A DNA stretch of 64,000 nt from Colocasia esculenta. Lineage: Eukaryota; Streptophyta; Magnoliopsida; Alismatales; Araceae. The translations under genes were made by a program, and so were the position numbers. How positions within the stretch are numbered: position 1 is the first letter of the stretch; each line of letters starts with the position of its first letter. The stretch covers positions 164,293,941 through 164,357,940 of the forward strand of contig CM024755.1 in the NCBI GenBank assembly GCA_014218235.1, written 5' to 3'. Positions 1 to 13,100 of the stretch are shown piece by piece. The notes beneath the pieces are model-generated. The model did no database searches and was not told where the DNA came from. It saw only the letters and a list, made by a program, of their open reading frames with translations.

Positions 1-1151
1 AACTTCTGCAGAATCAATGGCAATCTCAGATTCTCCATAAATCCCATACAGTGGATCAACCATCATTTGACCAGCATATTCAGGACTTCCATCAACGAAT
101 TGTAGGGCAGGATGAAGCTCAACAACCTCATTTTTCTTTAGAGGGATCCATTGCTGGCTCTGCAGCTGCTGCAACTAGTTTGACAACAGCACAATTGACT
201 AGTGGTGTAGGACGTGGACCTGAAAACTCTCTTCGTGAAAGACAATATTTCAATCAGCGGAGATGGCTGCTGTTTTTGCACCATGCTCGCTGGTGTCCAA
301 CTCCAAAGGGCAAATGCCAAGAAGCTAACTGCATAACAGTTCAACATTTGATGTCACATATGCAAAACTGTAATGAAGATCAATGTGGATATCCCCGCTG
401 CCATCAGTCAAAGAAACTTATTAACCATTATAGAAGCTGTCAAGCTAGGGATTGTCCTGTCTGCGTTCCTGTGCATGTTTACATATCATCACAACGTAAG
501 GCAGCTATTCGCCCTCCTGATGCTGATTGTGCACATGCGGCAAATGTGTCATGGAAGAATGTTAGTGCTGCTGGCGCTGATGGGCTGGTGATAGAAAGCA
601 ATTGTATATCATCTTTTGAAGCATCTGAAGGTTTTCAGACTTCATTGAAACGAAGGAAGGTGGAAAGTTCCTCCTCTCTTATGGTCAAGAGTGAAACCTC
701 CCCAGCTTCATGTTCACTGCTGGACCCATCTCATTCTTCCCAGAATATTCGAGCCCAAGTTCATCAGCAGAAAGATATGCCATTATCATCTAAGCCAGAT
801 ATTGTTGATATGAAAACAGAATCATCAATAGCTTCTGGCTTGGAGTATCCCTCACATTTCAACCATGTCAATATGGATGATTTTGAGGGTGTATATGGTT
901 CAAGGCCACATTCTGAGTCTGTGCTTCAAAATGAACATAGTGGTTGTCAGAAAACAGAAAATATGCATGTGAATGGTGATACTGATCAGACTGCAGCAGA
1001 AGTGAAACAGGAACCAAATGCACATACAGGTGACTCTGGCACTGGCAGTAAATCAGGGAAGCCAAAGATAAAGGGTGTATCATTGACTGAACTATTCACA
1101 CCTGAACAAATTAGAGAGCATATTGTCAGCCTTAGGCAATGGGTTGGCCAG
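1..1151 (+). CDS. HAC1: HAC exon A (partial): TAZ1 zinc finger and linker
   Basis: Open from the window edge in the frame with codons at 3, 6 and so on. Donor is CAG|GTAGGG at 1151/1152. The TAZ1-type Cys/His cluster covers roughly 265-480, with motifs [25 protein letters not shown] and [13 protein letters not shown]. The remaining 220 residues are a Ser/Gln/Glu-rich linker with a short basic patch (LKRRKVE). The exon ends in the conserved segment [16 protein letters not shown], which leads into the Cys-rich region. Confidence 0.93.
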
Positions 1152-4100
1152 GTAGGGTAATCAAGTGTAGATATTCTTCTTATTGAAACTCCATACTTCT
1201 AGTTTTTCGTTTTGCATGACCCCATCTTTTCTTGGAGTGGTGAACAACATTGTTTGGAGCTTCTAATGTCCGAGAAAACTATATTGAAACTGTGACTAGC
1301 TTAGCAGGTAGAGAAATCAGATCTATCTTCCAGTTCCATGTCTTTTTTCCTCATTCCCCTGATATTCATCCACCATGTATTTTTTCTTGGATATTGTATG
1401 TGAACAACCAGTGGACTATAACCCAAACTGTACCAGTGAAAATCTATTTTAATGAGTCAAAATCTAAGTGATAGAGAAATGTTGCAGAATTGATGTCATC
1501 AAGGCAACCAGTTTTCTAGTTCGCTCAATTCATGTATTCTTCATCAGGTCTACCATTCCAGATTGATGGGATAAGACATGTGTTGATTATACATATAAAT
1601 CATGATATAATGGAAAATTCAGATGTTTTATGATCACTTTATTTTCAGTTGCATATGAAAAGTTTGTTGGAGTTCTTCCCTTGCCTTGGCATCTGCCATG
1701 GAGGAAGTAACTTCTTTTCCCTCATCATTCACTAACTTGTTATTTATTCCTTTGTCATAAGAACATGGTTGAACTTTTTGATGTTTTGAGGTTAGAGATG
1801 TGGAAAATTGTGATTTGAACTGAGGTAGTTCGATTTAGTTTGCACCACCATACCTTTTATGGTAATTTTATTTGTCATGATGTTCAGATTTTGCAGCGCT
1901 TGGTTGCTTCCATGGATTAAAATTGGATCACCTAGTTTACTAATTGGTTGCTGATTCTTGCTCAATGTTCAGAAGTGAGAGCATCTCATTGTTTAGTGAT
2001 TCTTACCTGCTCACATAAGTGGTTTTTCTTTTTCTTTTGCAGAGCAAAGCAAAGGCTGAGAAAAACCAAGCAATGGAACGCTCTATGAATGAGAATTCAT
2101 GCCAATTATGTGCAGTAGAGAAACTTACTTTTGAACCCCCTCCTATATATTGTTCACTTTGTGGTGCTCGCATTAAGCGGAATGCATCTTATTACACAAT
2201 TGGAACGGGTGATACACGACATTACTTTTGCATTCCTTGTTATAATGAGGCCCGTGGTGACTCTATTGAGGTTGAGGGAACTCCCTTCTTCAAGGCCAGG
2301 CTTGAGAAGAAAAAGAATGATGAAGAAACTGAAGAGTGGGTAAGTAATTTCAATGTGATAAAAAAAGGTGGTATTCATTTCTTGGTTTTACATGTTCTTA
2401 TAGGAAAAAAAAATATTATTTACCCTTTTCCCCCAAAATTTCTTCCTGCAGTGGGTTCAATGTGATAAATGTGAAGCATGGCAACATCAGATCTGTGCAC
2501 TTTTCAATGGGCGTAGGAATGATGGAGGACAAGCTGAATATACATGCCCTAATTGCTATATTCAAGAGATTGAAAGAGGAGAGCGTATGCCATTGCCACA
2601 GAGTGCTGTTCTTGGTGCGAAAGATTTGCCTAGGACAATACTCAGTGACCACATAGAACAAAGGCTCGTTAGACGACTTAAGCAGGAAAGACAGGAGAGA
2701 GCACGGCATCTTGGAAAATCTGTTGATGAGGTAATTGTCTGAGTGCACCAACAATATATTTATTACTCCATTAGTCTTTGAGATATGCATTTGGAATCCT
2801 TTAGCAAATAGCAAGTTCCTCCCTTCTTAAGGTGGCTTGGAACCATGATTCACATGTACAATCTCACCTAACCCAAGCATGCTGATAGAAATTTAGCAAC
2901 CTATGTGAGCATAACAATCTGTCATTGAGCAAGCAATCACCAAGCGGCAATACTACATCCTTTAGCATGGAAAAAAAAATCATTAGAATGAAATATCAAA
3001 AGCTTGGCACAGATTGACCGTTCTGTATTGGATTTTGGTGGGCTGGTTCAGTCAGTCAGTCACAGCCTATCTTTTCTGTCCCTTGGCACAAGATTGGCCC
3101 AGATTAGGTTGAATCAGGAATCTGACTGATTGTTGGCCGGATTAGATTCAATCTCCAATGCATGGTCAAACTAGCTATTGGAGATAGGAACTAGCCATTT
3201 CTGGCCATTGGCTCATAAGGACCGTGCTGTCTTACATAAAGGGCTGAAGGCCACTCCCAAGGCACCAAAATTCTCTCAACCTCCTCTCCCACACTCTTTT
3301 CTCATGGTGTTTGGAGGTACCTCTGCCTACCTCAGCATTACCCTGTAATTGATCTAGAGTGCATATCTGTGTGAGGATAATCGGATCCCTTCCAGTGGAC
3401 TAGTCGCTTCCATAATCCATCCATGGATGGCAAAGTCGGATCGGGGTGCTGGGTCAAATCCAGCTGACCCCGATCCGAGTCGGGTTGGATCGCAGGATCC
3501 GCCCTATTCTATGGGAATCTGGCCGATCCAGGATCGGCCAGGTTAAAAAATGAAGAAAAAATTAGGAAAAATAAACAAAATTTCAGAAAATTATGAAAAC
3601 ACATAAAACATTCATTGAATACAAACACAATGAAATTCAATTCTTATCATGTACATACATTTGAATGTAAATAAATTGGATTAATGAGAAATTGCAGTTT
3701 ACTTGTGAATATCATTTAAGTAAATGTTAGTATTTGTAATTTTATTTACTTAAAATATTACATGTAAATAAGGAAGTACTCTCCATTTGAATCCAATAAA
3801 AATATGATACCAATAAAAAGTCAACTTTCCCGTCCAAGAAGAAAATCACGATTTTGGTGATTCTATCAAAATAACGTCTTTCTAATCTTTCATAATTTGG
3901 TATATCTAAAAATTTCATAATTCAAATAATCCCTATGGAACACTAAAAATCTAAAATCTGGTGAAAAAAGTCGAACGTGCATGACTTCTCCAAGGGAGCC
4001 ACTCTCCTACTGACAACAACTAATTGCTCCCTTGGAGAAGTCATATGCACGTTTGATTTTTTCACCGGATTTTAGATTTTTTGTGTTCCATAGGGTTTAT

Positions 4101-7100
4101 TTGAGTTATGAAATTTTTAGATAGACTAAATTATGAGAGATTAGAAAGACGCTATTTTGATGGAATCACCAAAATCACGATTTTCTTCTTGGAAGAGAGA
4201 GTTGACTTTTTATTGATAAGAGATATGATTTTTTATTAGATTCAAATGGGGGATATTTCCTTATTTACATATAATATCTTAAGTAAATGAAACTACAAAT
4301 ATAACATTTACTTAAATGATGTTCAGGTAAATAAGGTAAGTGGAGGGAATTGGGCTACATCGGTGAAATCGGGGGGGGGGGGGATCGTGCGGAATTGGAC
4401 TGGATTGGGCCGATCCAATCCGATTCGGGTCCATCGCACCCCCCCTCCCCAAATAGACCGATTCCGATCCGAGTCGGCCGATTTTGCCATCCATGCAGAC
4501 AGTTTCCAAAATCAGCTGAATCTTGGAAGAGACATGGTTATCTTGATATAGGCATAGACAGATGGTTATCTTGGAAGGGACATGGTTGTCTTGATATAGG
4601 CATAGACAAATGGTTATCTTGTTATATTTTCTATATCATTAGGTATATTTTCTTTTTTTATTATGTTTTTAACTTTTTTAATGCTAAAAATAGGGTTGAT
4701 GCTGACCATGAATGGTTTAGGCAGACCAGCACGGACCTGCCTGGATTGATCTAACTTTGATCAGGATTGCCTGATTTGGTTTCTTTTGGTCAACTGATCC
4801 AGCTGCCAATCCCAATCCGTCCTTTTCTGTTAGAATGTCTATAGCATGTTTCTAGTTTAATAAAAACTATTCAGCATTTATACATGGAAGAGGTGGACCC
4901 TTTATATGGACATCCCAGATCATAAATCCTATGTTTTTTAAGAATAACAACTGGAAAAACAGTCAGAGCGTCTGTGGGATGCTTTTGTGTTAGCTGTTCA
5001 GCAACCAACAGTTTATTTACAAGATCAGTACTTTCCTATGGTACTCTATCTCAATGAGATCTAAGTAAAAGAATGGATTCTGCCGGATGACATTGTTTTT
5101 GTTGCTTCCCACATGCTCCCTTATCATCTCTTGCAATTGCTATTTTCTTTTCAAGGGGAAGTTGACATGTGAACCGATTGTTTACATCTTTTTTGTTTTT
5201 TGAAGGTGAACTTTTTGTTGACATCTTCACAAATTTTGTCAGGTCCACTAATTATTTATGGCCTCAAATTTGCTGTATTCTTTTCATATCCAGGTTCCTG
5301 GGGCAGACGCACTTGTTGTTAGAGTTGTATCATCAGTTGACAAGAAATTGGAAGTAAAACAGAAGTTTCTGGAAATCTTCCAGGAAGAGAATTATCCAAC
5401 GGAATTTCCTTACAAATCCAAGGTGCAAAATGTGTTATCACTTTTGATCATGTCCCTGCTTTCAGATTTCTAGAAAGTTTGATAGATGTACAGATGGGCA
5501 CATTGGAAATTTGTTATTGAGATCTTAAATCATGAATTTTGTGAAGTGCCTTTAAAACCTAATTTTTCATGGTTAATGCTTTGTCCAGGTTGTCTTGTTA
5601 TTTCAGAAAATTGAAGGTGTAGAAGTTTGTCTCTTTGGCATGTATGTTCAAGAATTTGGCTCTGAATGCCAATTCCCAAATCAACGACGTGTTTATCTTT
5701 CATATCTAGACTCTGTCAAGTACTTCAGGCCAGATATAAAGACAATCACTGGGGAGGCTTTGCGTACATATGTTTACCATGAAATTCTGGTATTGGTGGC
5801 CTCTAGCTACTGTTGCCAAGTTATATATACATTTTGAAGTTGTTCGTCAGATTATGGTTTCTTTCCCATGTTTGTTCAATTTTAATTTCTCTTCATGACC
5901 AGTAAATACATGAGATTCTATATTGGCCATTAACTTCCAACTACCAACTTATTGTGGAATATTCATTTTGTTGGTTCAGATAGGATATCTTGAATATTGC
6001 AAGAATCGTGGCTTCACGAGTTGCTACATATGGGCTTGCCCCCCTTTAAAAGGTGAAGATTATATATTATATTGCCATCCTGAGATTCAGAAGACACCCA
6101 AATCTGACAAACTTAGAGAATGGTGAGTCTTGTGATCTTTGTAGTATTTTCTGAGAATTGTTCTCATTCACATATTTCCTTGTGTTTTGCATCCTTATTG
6201 GTATTCTCAGAATGAGGCCTCTGTTTTCAGGTACCTATCAATGCTAAGAAAGGCCTCAAAGGAAAATATTGTTGTTGATCTGACCAATTTATACGATCAT
6301 TTCTTTGTGAAAGTTGGTGAATGCAAGGCTAGCGTGACTGCTGCACGTCTGCCATATTTTGATGGTGACTACTGGCCTGGTGCTGCAGAAGATTTGATCA
6401 ATCAACTTCAGCAAGAGGAAGATGGTAGGAGACAACAAAAGAAAGGAAAGACTAAAAAGACTATAACCAAGAGGGCTTTGAAAGCTGCTGGTCAATCTGA
6501 CCTTTCTGGCAATGCCTCTAAGGATGCTCTATTGATGGCAAAGGTATGTTGAATCTTGTTCCTGTTCATTGACTATTTGCTGTATTTGTTCGTGTTAGTG
6601 GATTATTTTGCTTTGGTATAAACTGAATTCAGTCTGGCCAAAATTATCTTCCTCACTTTTAAAATTCAGATATTTATGCACATGCAAGACATAATTACTT
6701 TCCATTTCGGTAAGTGTGCCATGGAATAAGGTAACCAATCTGCAGGTGGCACTTCTATCCAGTATGAATATGGATTATGTGCATCTTTTTGATTTATATG
6801 AATTGCTTATGGAATCCCTTGAACTAACACTAGTACTGCCATGTCATTCCTATTGTGCTTTAAAGAAATAACCCATCTCTTACTTCCACAGCTTGGTGAA
6901 ACCATCGCTCCAATGAAGGAAGACTTTATCATGGTCCATTTGCAACATGCTTGCAATCATTGCTGTATACTTATGGCATCTGGAATTCGGTGGGTTTGCA
7001 ACCAGTGCAAACATTTCCAACTTTGTGACAAGTAAGCAATTCGATTTCTCATTCTTTTTTGGTAGCATTTTATGGATTTAGTATTTTTTTCTTATTCATT

Positions 7101-10100
7101 TGCACGAAGTTCACTCTAGTTGGGTTGCATATTCAGCAATGTAAAAAAATTGGTGAAGGGATATTTCTCCAGTTCTATGAAGTCTCTTTAGAACCACTCT
7201 TGTAGCTGCTAATTTGATGATAGGTCATCTGATGGAGGATTTGCTCCCTTTAGTGATGAGGGAAAATGGACATCTAGGGACATCTAAATCATCTGTTCAC
7301 TTGGTGCTCATTCACAAGATTTCTGGCTGCAGCCTTTGAAGTTGTAGTCTATTTATTAACTCCCTGATATAGTTGAGACTTGAGAGGCTGTTTTACAGTT
7401 GGAAATGGAGTTGGGTCCTCAAAAATGATCTCATTGAGGACCCTTCTCTGTAGGTTCACGTAAAATGATATTCGAAGAAAGAGCTTTCGTGCAATGTTTA
7501 TGAAGTAATGAAGTTGGACCAGAAAGAAGAAGAAGAAAAAGAATAGGGAGGTAGTAAGGAGAAACTCTTCCTGCAGTTCTGAGAGTTATCTTCTTTAGAC
7601 CATGTATAATTCATATATATATATATATATATATATATCTCCCAACTACAATAAGACATAAATGCCCCTGTGACATGCCTAACCAAGGGTGCATTCAATA
7701 AAAGACAGAATTTAAAGAAAATGTACAGTAAATAACTGAAGTATACATATATAAATGTGTGTATATACATATATATATATATATGTGCATATATATATCT
7801 AACATGGGTAGGGCTACTGCCCAACTACAATAAGACATAAATGCCTCTGTTACATGCCTAACCTGGGACATTGAATAAAAGACAAAATTAAAGAAAACAT
7901 ACTGTAAATGGCTAAATTACCCTTTCTTTCTCAACATGCCCCCTCAAGCTGAGCATAGATGTCTTTCATGCCCAGTTTGCCTAAGATTATGTTCCAATCT
8001 TCATTTGATATGCCTTTTGTCAAAAAGTCGGCTACTTGGTCAACATAACGAACATTTGGAAGACACAATTCTCCAGAGTCCAACTTCTCTTGGATGAAGT
8101 TTTTGTCGATCTCTATTATATGTTTGGTACAATCATGTTGAACATGATTATTTGCTATATTAATTGTGGCCTTGTTGTCACAGTGGAGTTTCATTGGGAG
8201 ATCACCTTCATACTGATATCTTTTAACGAACCTTCAGCCTTTTCATTCACAATAGTTCAGTCATAGCTTGAGCCATATCCCTGTACATTGCCTCTACACT
8301 AGACCTCACAAAGCGTCTGTTTTTTCTACTTCCATAAGTGACAAGACTCCCTCCTAAGTGTATACAATCCTCGGTAGATCTGCAATTGTCTTGAGATTCT
8401 ATCCAGTCTGCATCAGAAAAGCCCTCTGCTGAATTGCCCTTTCTTGCTAAACTATAAACCCTTGCTTGGGCATGTCTTCTTGTAACTCAGAATTCTACCA
8501 ATAACTTGTATGTACGTGGTCTGGGGCATGCATAAACTGATTTAGTAACATTGGTAGCGTATGTGATATCTGGTCTCATCAAAGATATATAGATTAGTTT
8601 GCCCACAATCTGCTAAGATCTTTTTGTCAGCCTCTAAGAGAGCAACACCATCCTGTTCACTGAGTTAATGATTCATTTCAGTGGGAGTGTCTGCTAGCTG
8701 CTACCCATTTTTGTCCAGTTTCTTTTACTAGATCTAAGGCATACTTCCTCTGCGATATATGAATATTACCTCGAGACCTTGCCACTTCAATCTCACAAAC
8801 TACCTCAGGGTACCAGGATTTTTTTATCTCAAATTCCCTTGCTAGATTGTCTTTCAGATTTTTAATTTCTAGCAAGTTATCAGTGGTAACAATATATCAT
8901 CTACATAAACAAGGAGAATAGCAACTTGACCATCTTTCCACATAAGAAAGAGAGTGTGATCCCCATCAAGGTTCGCCACATCGGGGAATCGGGCGGTTTT
9001 TACCTGATCTGCCACGATTCGCCAGAATCGGACCGATTCGCATGGGAATTGGTTTGATTCAATGGGAATCGGGCGAATCGGGTTTCTCCTGATTCGATCC
9101 GATTCGGACGAATCTGACCGATTCGATCCGCTCTGGCAAACCATGATCCCCATTACCTTGTTTGAACCCCATTTTCAGCATGGCCATCCTCAATCTGTCA
9201 AACTGTGCTTTGGGGACTGTTTCAGACCACATATGCTTTCTTTAACTTGCATAACTCCTCATCAGCCTGGAGCCCTGGTGGAAGCTGCATATAAACTTCC
9301 TCTACTTGGTCACGATTAAGGCATTTTTCTCATCAAGTTGGTCGAATTTTCAAGAGAACCAAAAAGTGGACAGCAAGAGAAAAGTGGACCTGCACTGAAG
9401 ACAACTTGGCAACCTGTGCAAAAGTTTCTTGTTAATCAATCCCATAGATTTGAGTATTGCACTTTAGCAACTGATCTGGCCTTGTATTTTTCTACAATGC
9501 CACCTGCTCTTACAACCTACAAGTTTTCGTCCGGATGGGTGCCCACCTAGATCCCAAGTGCCATTCTCTTTTAGTGTCTGTTTGTCTCTTCCGCCATCAC
9601 CTTAACCCAGTTAGGTTTCACTCCCCAAAAACCTTGAGGACTCTCCCATTTTTTGAACAAGTTTCAAGTGTGTTTGGTGGTCAGCTAGAGTATCCCAGTC
9701 GTTTGCATTATGATAATTAAGCTCATCCCAAAAAGCTTGAAGAGGAGTGAAGTAATTAGTAATGGAAGAGTGCCTTGTTTGGTTCTGTAAATTGAATTTT
9801 CTACTTGATGGACATGGATGTTTGGTTCTGTAAATTGAATTTTCTACTTGATGGACATGGATGTCATTCTTTTTCTCCCTGTACTACTTTTCTAGAAAGA
9901 CCCACATCTCTCCTGCTCCTTCCTTTTGCATACTCAGTTTTCTTTGAGCATCTTCAGCTGAATTGACAATCCATGACATGACATAAATATTTCTCAACCC
10001 AATCAACAAACTTCTCACTGTTTTCATCAGGTTATTTAGTTTTACCATTGATGCAACCTGATTTCAGGTTTCCTCCAGTGTACATCTTGGCAGAGGCTGC

Positions 10101-13100
10101 CGCACTCAACATAATTATACTTGTTGAGCTTGAAAGGAGTAATTTGCAAATCTTGGTGTTCATGACTGGACATTGTTGTAGTCGACTCCAGAGATTGCCT
10201 TGTGCTTTGATGTGGCTATGGATGTTGAAGAGGTTTGGTTGGCCATATATGCTTCCCATCTCCAACAGATGACAACAAAGAAACTCTAAATAATTCCTAC
10301 CCTGAAAAAATGAAGTACTCTTGACAGTAGCACAAAGTAACTCAAGTTGGAGAGGTCACACTGGAGAGCAAAGGCAGTATGCATGGTCGAGAAGGTCCAA
10401 AGCACAAGCACATTCCAGCTACAGTGAGAAGATGGGCAAGCTGGTTGATGAAGAATGCTTATAACCCACACTGCGCCACCACCTTGACATCCAGTTGATG
10501 GAGAGATAGGCCTAAAGCACCAGGCTGCTGCCTCCCTTCTTGACCAGTGGAAGAAGGAGACCCAATGGAGCATAGGAGATGAAGTAAGGTGCCACAGATG
10601 AAGAAGAAGAGGGATTCCTACTGGTGCAGGGTCTGGAGATGGAAAACCCTAAAGGCCTAGCCAGGGAAATGTAGCACAGGGATTTCCCTGATGGAAAAAG
10701 TAAACTTAAACCAGCAAGAGAGCAATCTTGCACAAGGAATTTCTGAGTAACCACTTGTGCAGGGAACAATGGCAAGAAGCACTGCTGTGAAGTCTAAATC
10801 TTCCTCTTAAAGAGCTGCTTGATCTGATATTATGAAGTGATGGGCCCAGATTAGAAAGAAGAGGAAGAAGGAAAGGAGGGCAGTGGTGAGGAAAAACCGT
10901 TTGTGCTATTCTAAGAGATATCTTCTCTAGACTGCATATAACTCAATTTATATATAACAAACATGGGTAGATAATAAGACATAAATGCCTAACCAGGGTA
11001 CAGCCAATGAAAGACATTAAATGAAACATGCAGTAGATGACTAAACTACCCTTATCTTTCTCAGAAGTCCACATTAAGATGATGCTAATTTCCTACCTAC
11101 TAATCATATTCTTTGAATGCCTTCTACTTTCCAAACATAAATGAGTCTTTGAATGTTTTTTACTTGTCTTGCTTGTAGAAACCCACAAAACCTAGGTGTT
11201 GAGGTTCTAAGGCTCAGGATATATAAACACAGGAACTCCAATTGGTTTTTCCAATATGGGATATTCCCTTACGGTTCTCCTCTAATACTCCCTCTCACAG
11301 CCAAGATGGGCCATGGAATTGAATAGGGAGGAGGCTTAAACACCAAAGTGGGCCCTGGCCCTGCTCTGATACCATGTAGAACCCACAAACCTTGGTGTTG
11401 AGATTCTAAGGCCTAGGATATATGAACGCAGGAACTCCACTTGGTTTTTCCAATATGGGATATTCCCATACGGTTCTTTTCTAATATTGCTTGGATAATT
11501 TTTTTCTTGTCCATGGTCCTATTGCAGCATCAAGTGTTCTACATTTTTGTCTTGTCAGTTTTTTTTCTCTTTGAAGTATGGAAGTACCTTCTGGAATGAG
11601 CCTTTGTTCATGCTATAGAACTTAAAGCAAGATGCGTATTTTCCCCGCTTTGAATAGATCATACTTCTTCATATTTACTCATTTGAAGTGTATGCAATAC
11701 ATATTTCTGATTATTGTTTCATATCTTTATGAAAGTTCTTAAGTTTCTCCCAGTCTATGCTTCCTCATTCATTCATGAATTCACTTAGAAATCTGCTTCA
11801 TACTGAGTGTTTTACTGTGTTAAGCCTTCGTTATTGTTGATTTGTTACGAGACATTTAATGTTGCTAAACGTCAATTTGTAGGTGTTATGAAAAAGAACA
11901 AAAAATTGAAGAGAAAGAGAGGCATCCTGTCAATGCTAAGGAAAAGCATTTGTTAACTCCGGTGAGTGTTATTATAAGATGACCTTGCTATTTGTTTCTT
12001 CTTATCCATGATCAAAGGTTCCTAGTGCTTGTTATCATGTTGAAGCACAGTTATGGTACCAGAATTGCTTAATGAATAGCTCTTGAACAGGTTGAAATCA
12101 ATGATGTGCCCTCGGATACGAAAGATAAAGATGAGATACTAGAAAGTGAGTTTTTTGACACTAGACAAGCATTCCTGAGCCTTTGTCAAGGAAATCATTA
12201 TCAGTATGACACACTACGCCGTGCCAAGCATTCCTCAATGATGGTTCTATATCACCTTCATAATCCAACAGCTCCTGCTTTTGTGATAACATGCAATATC
12301 TGCCATCGTGACATTGAAACTGGCCAGGGCTGGCGTTGTGAAATCTGCCCTGATTTTGATGTATGCAATGATTGTTATCAAAGAGATGGAGGTGTCAGTC
12401 ATCCTCATAGGTTAACAAATCATCCATCCATGGCTGACCGAGATGCGCAAAACAAGGAAGCTCGGCAGAAAAGAGTCTTGCAGGTAAACTTCCCTCCTTA
12501 TTTTTCATTTTTCCTGGGTCGGCAGTGCTCTCTCTCTCTCTAATTTGTGCCATATATTCCTTTATGGCAAATAATGATAAGTTGTATATGACGCACGTTT
12601 CAATATCCTCACAAACTGATTCCAGGCATTTCTATGTTATATCTTTAGGGTCTTTTCTAAAGTTACTTCAATGCAGTTTAGTTTTTCTTTTGATTGGTCT
12701 TGGTACTTCTTGAGCAACTCCTTAGCTTGGATGGGTACATGTACATTCAACTAGTGAAGACAGACCACCAAAAGAAAAACTCACCTCTGGGCAAATCAGA
12801 TTAGCTCAAAACTTGTCCAAGTCACAGGTGAACAGAACCAGTTGCTCCTGTATCCTACTCTTGCTGTGGAAGTAGGTTCATCTCACCCCATAAGGCCTTG
12901 GCAGGTCTCATTAAGAATCATTCACCATACGGTCCATATGCTCTTGTCAGTCAGCTTCTAGGTTCTATGCCAACTTTGTAACAACTCCATGCTAGGAGAA
13001 GACAACCACCAAGGCTCATCTTATTAAAAAGAACTTGCAACATTGTCTAGGAAAAGGAGGACTTGCAACATTGTATCCTCTCTGAAATATTACCCCAGTT

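Larger units (their letters stand above)
7499..11066 (-). mobile_element. Decayed Ty1/copia retrotransposon in HAC intron 8
   Basis: The element runs right to left. The left (3') LTR is about 7,499-7,936 and the right (5') LTR is a shorter relative at about 10,840-11,066. Shared words include AATAAGACATAAATGCC, ACATGGGTAG and AGAAGAGGAAGAAG. A purine-rich tract (GCTTGAGGGGGCA on the - strand) abuts the left LTR at 7,937. Between them are broken pol pieces: RNase H end (7,931-8,194), RT with YVDD (about 8,870-8,960) and upstream RT ([10 protein letters not shown] near 9,300). Stops, frameshifts and a MITE make it non-functional. It lies antisense to HAC. Confidence 0.8.

Noticed and set aside
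4350..4754. A 134-codon frame with FRSES and IPIRVGRF words
   Set aside because: It runs through the poly-G run and the right arm of the foldback element; no protein family is visible.
10048..10775. Short frames inside the copia region of HAC intron 8
   Set aside because: None shows a copia Gag or integrase motif. They may be decayed Gag, but I could not support it.
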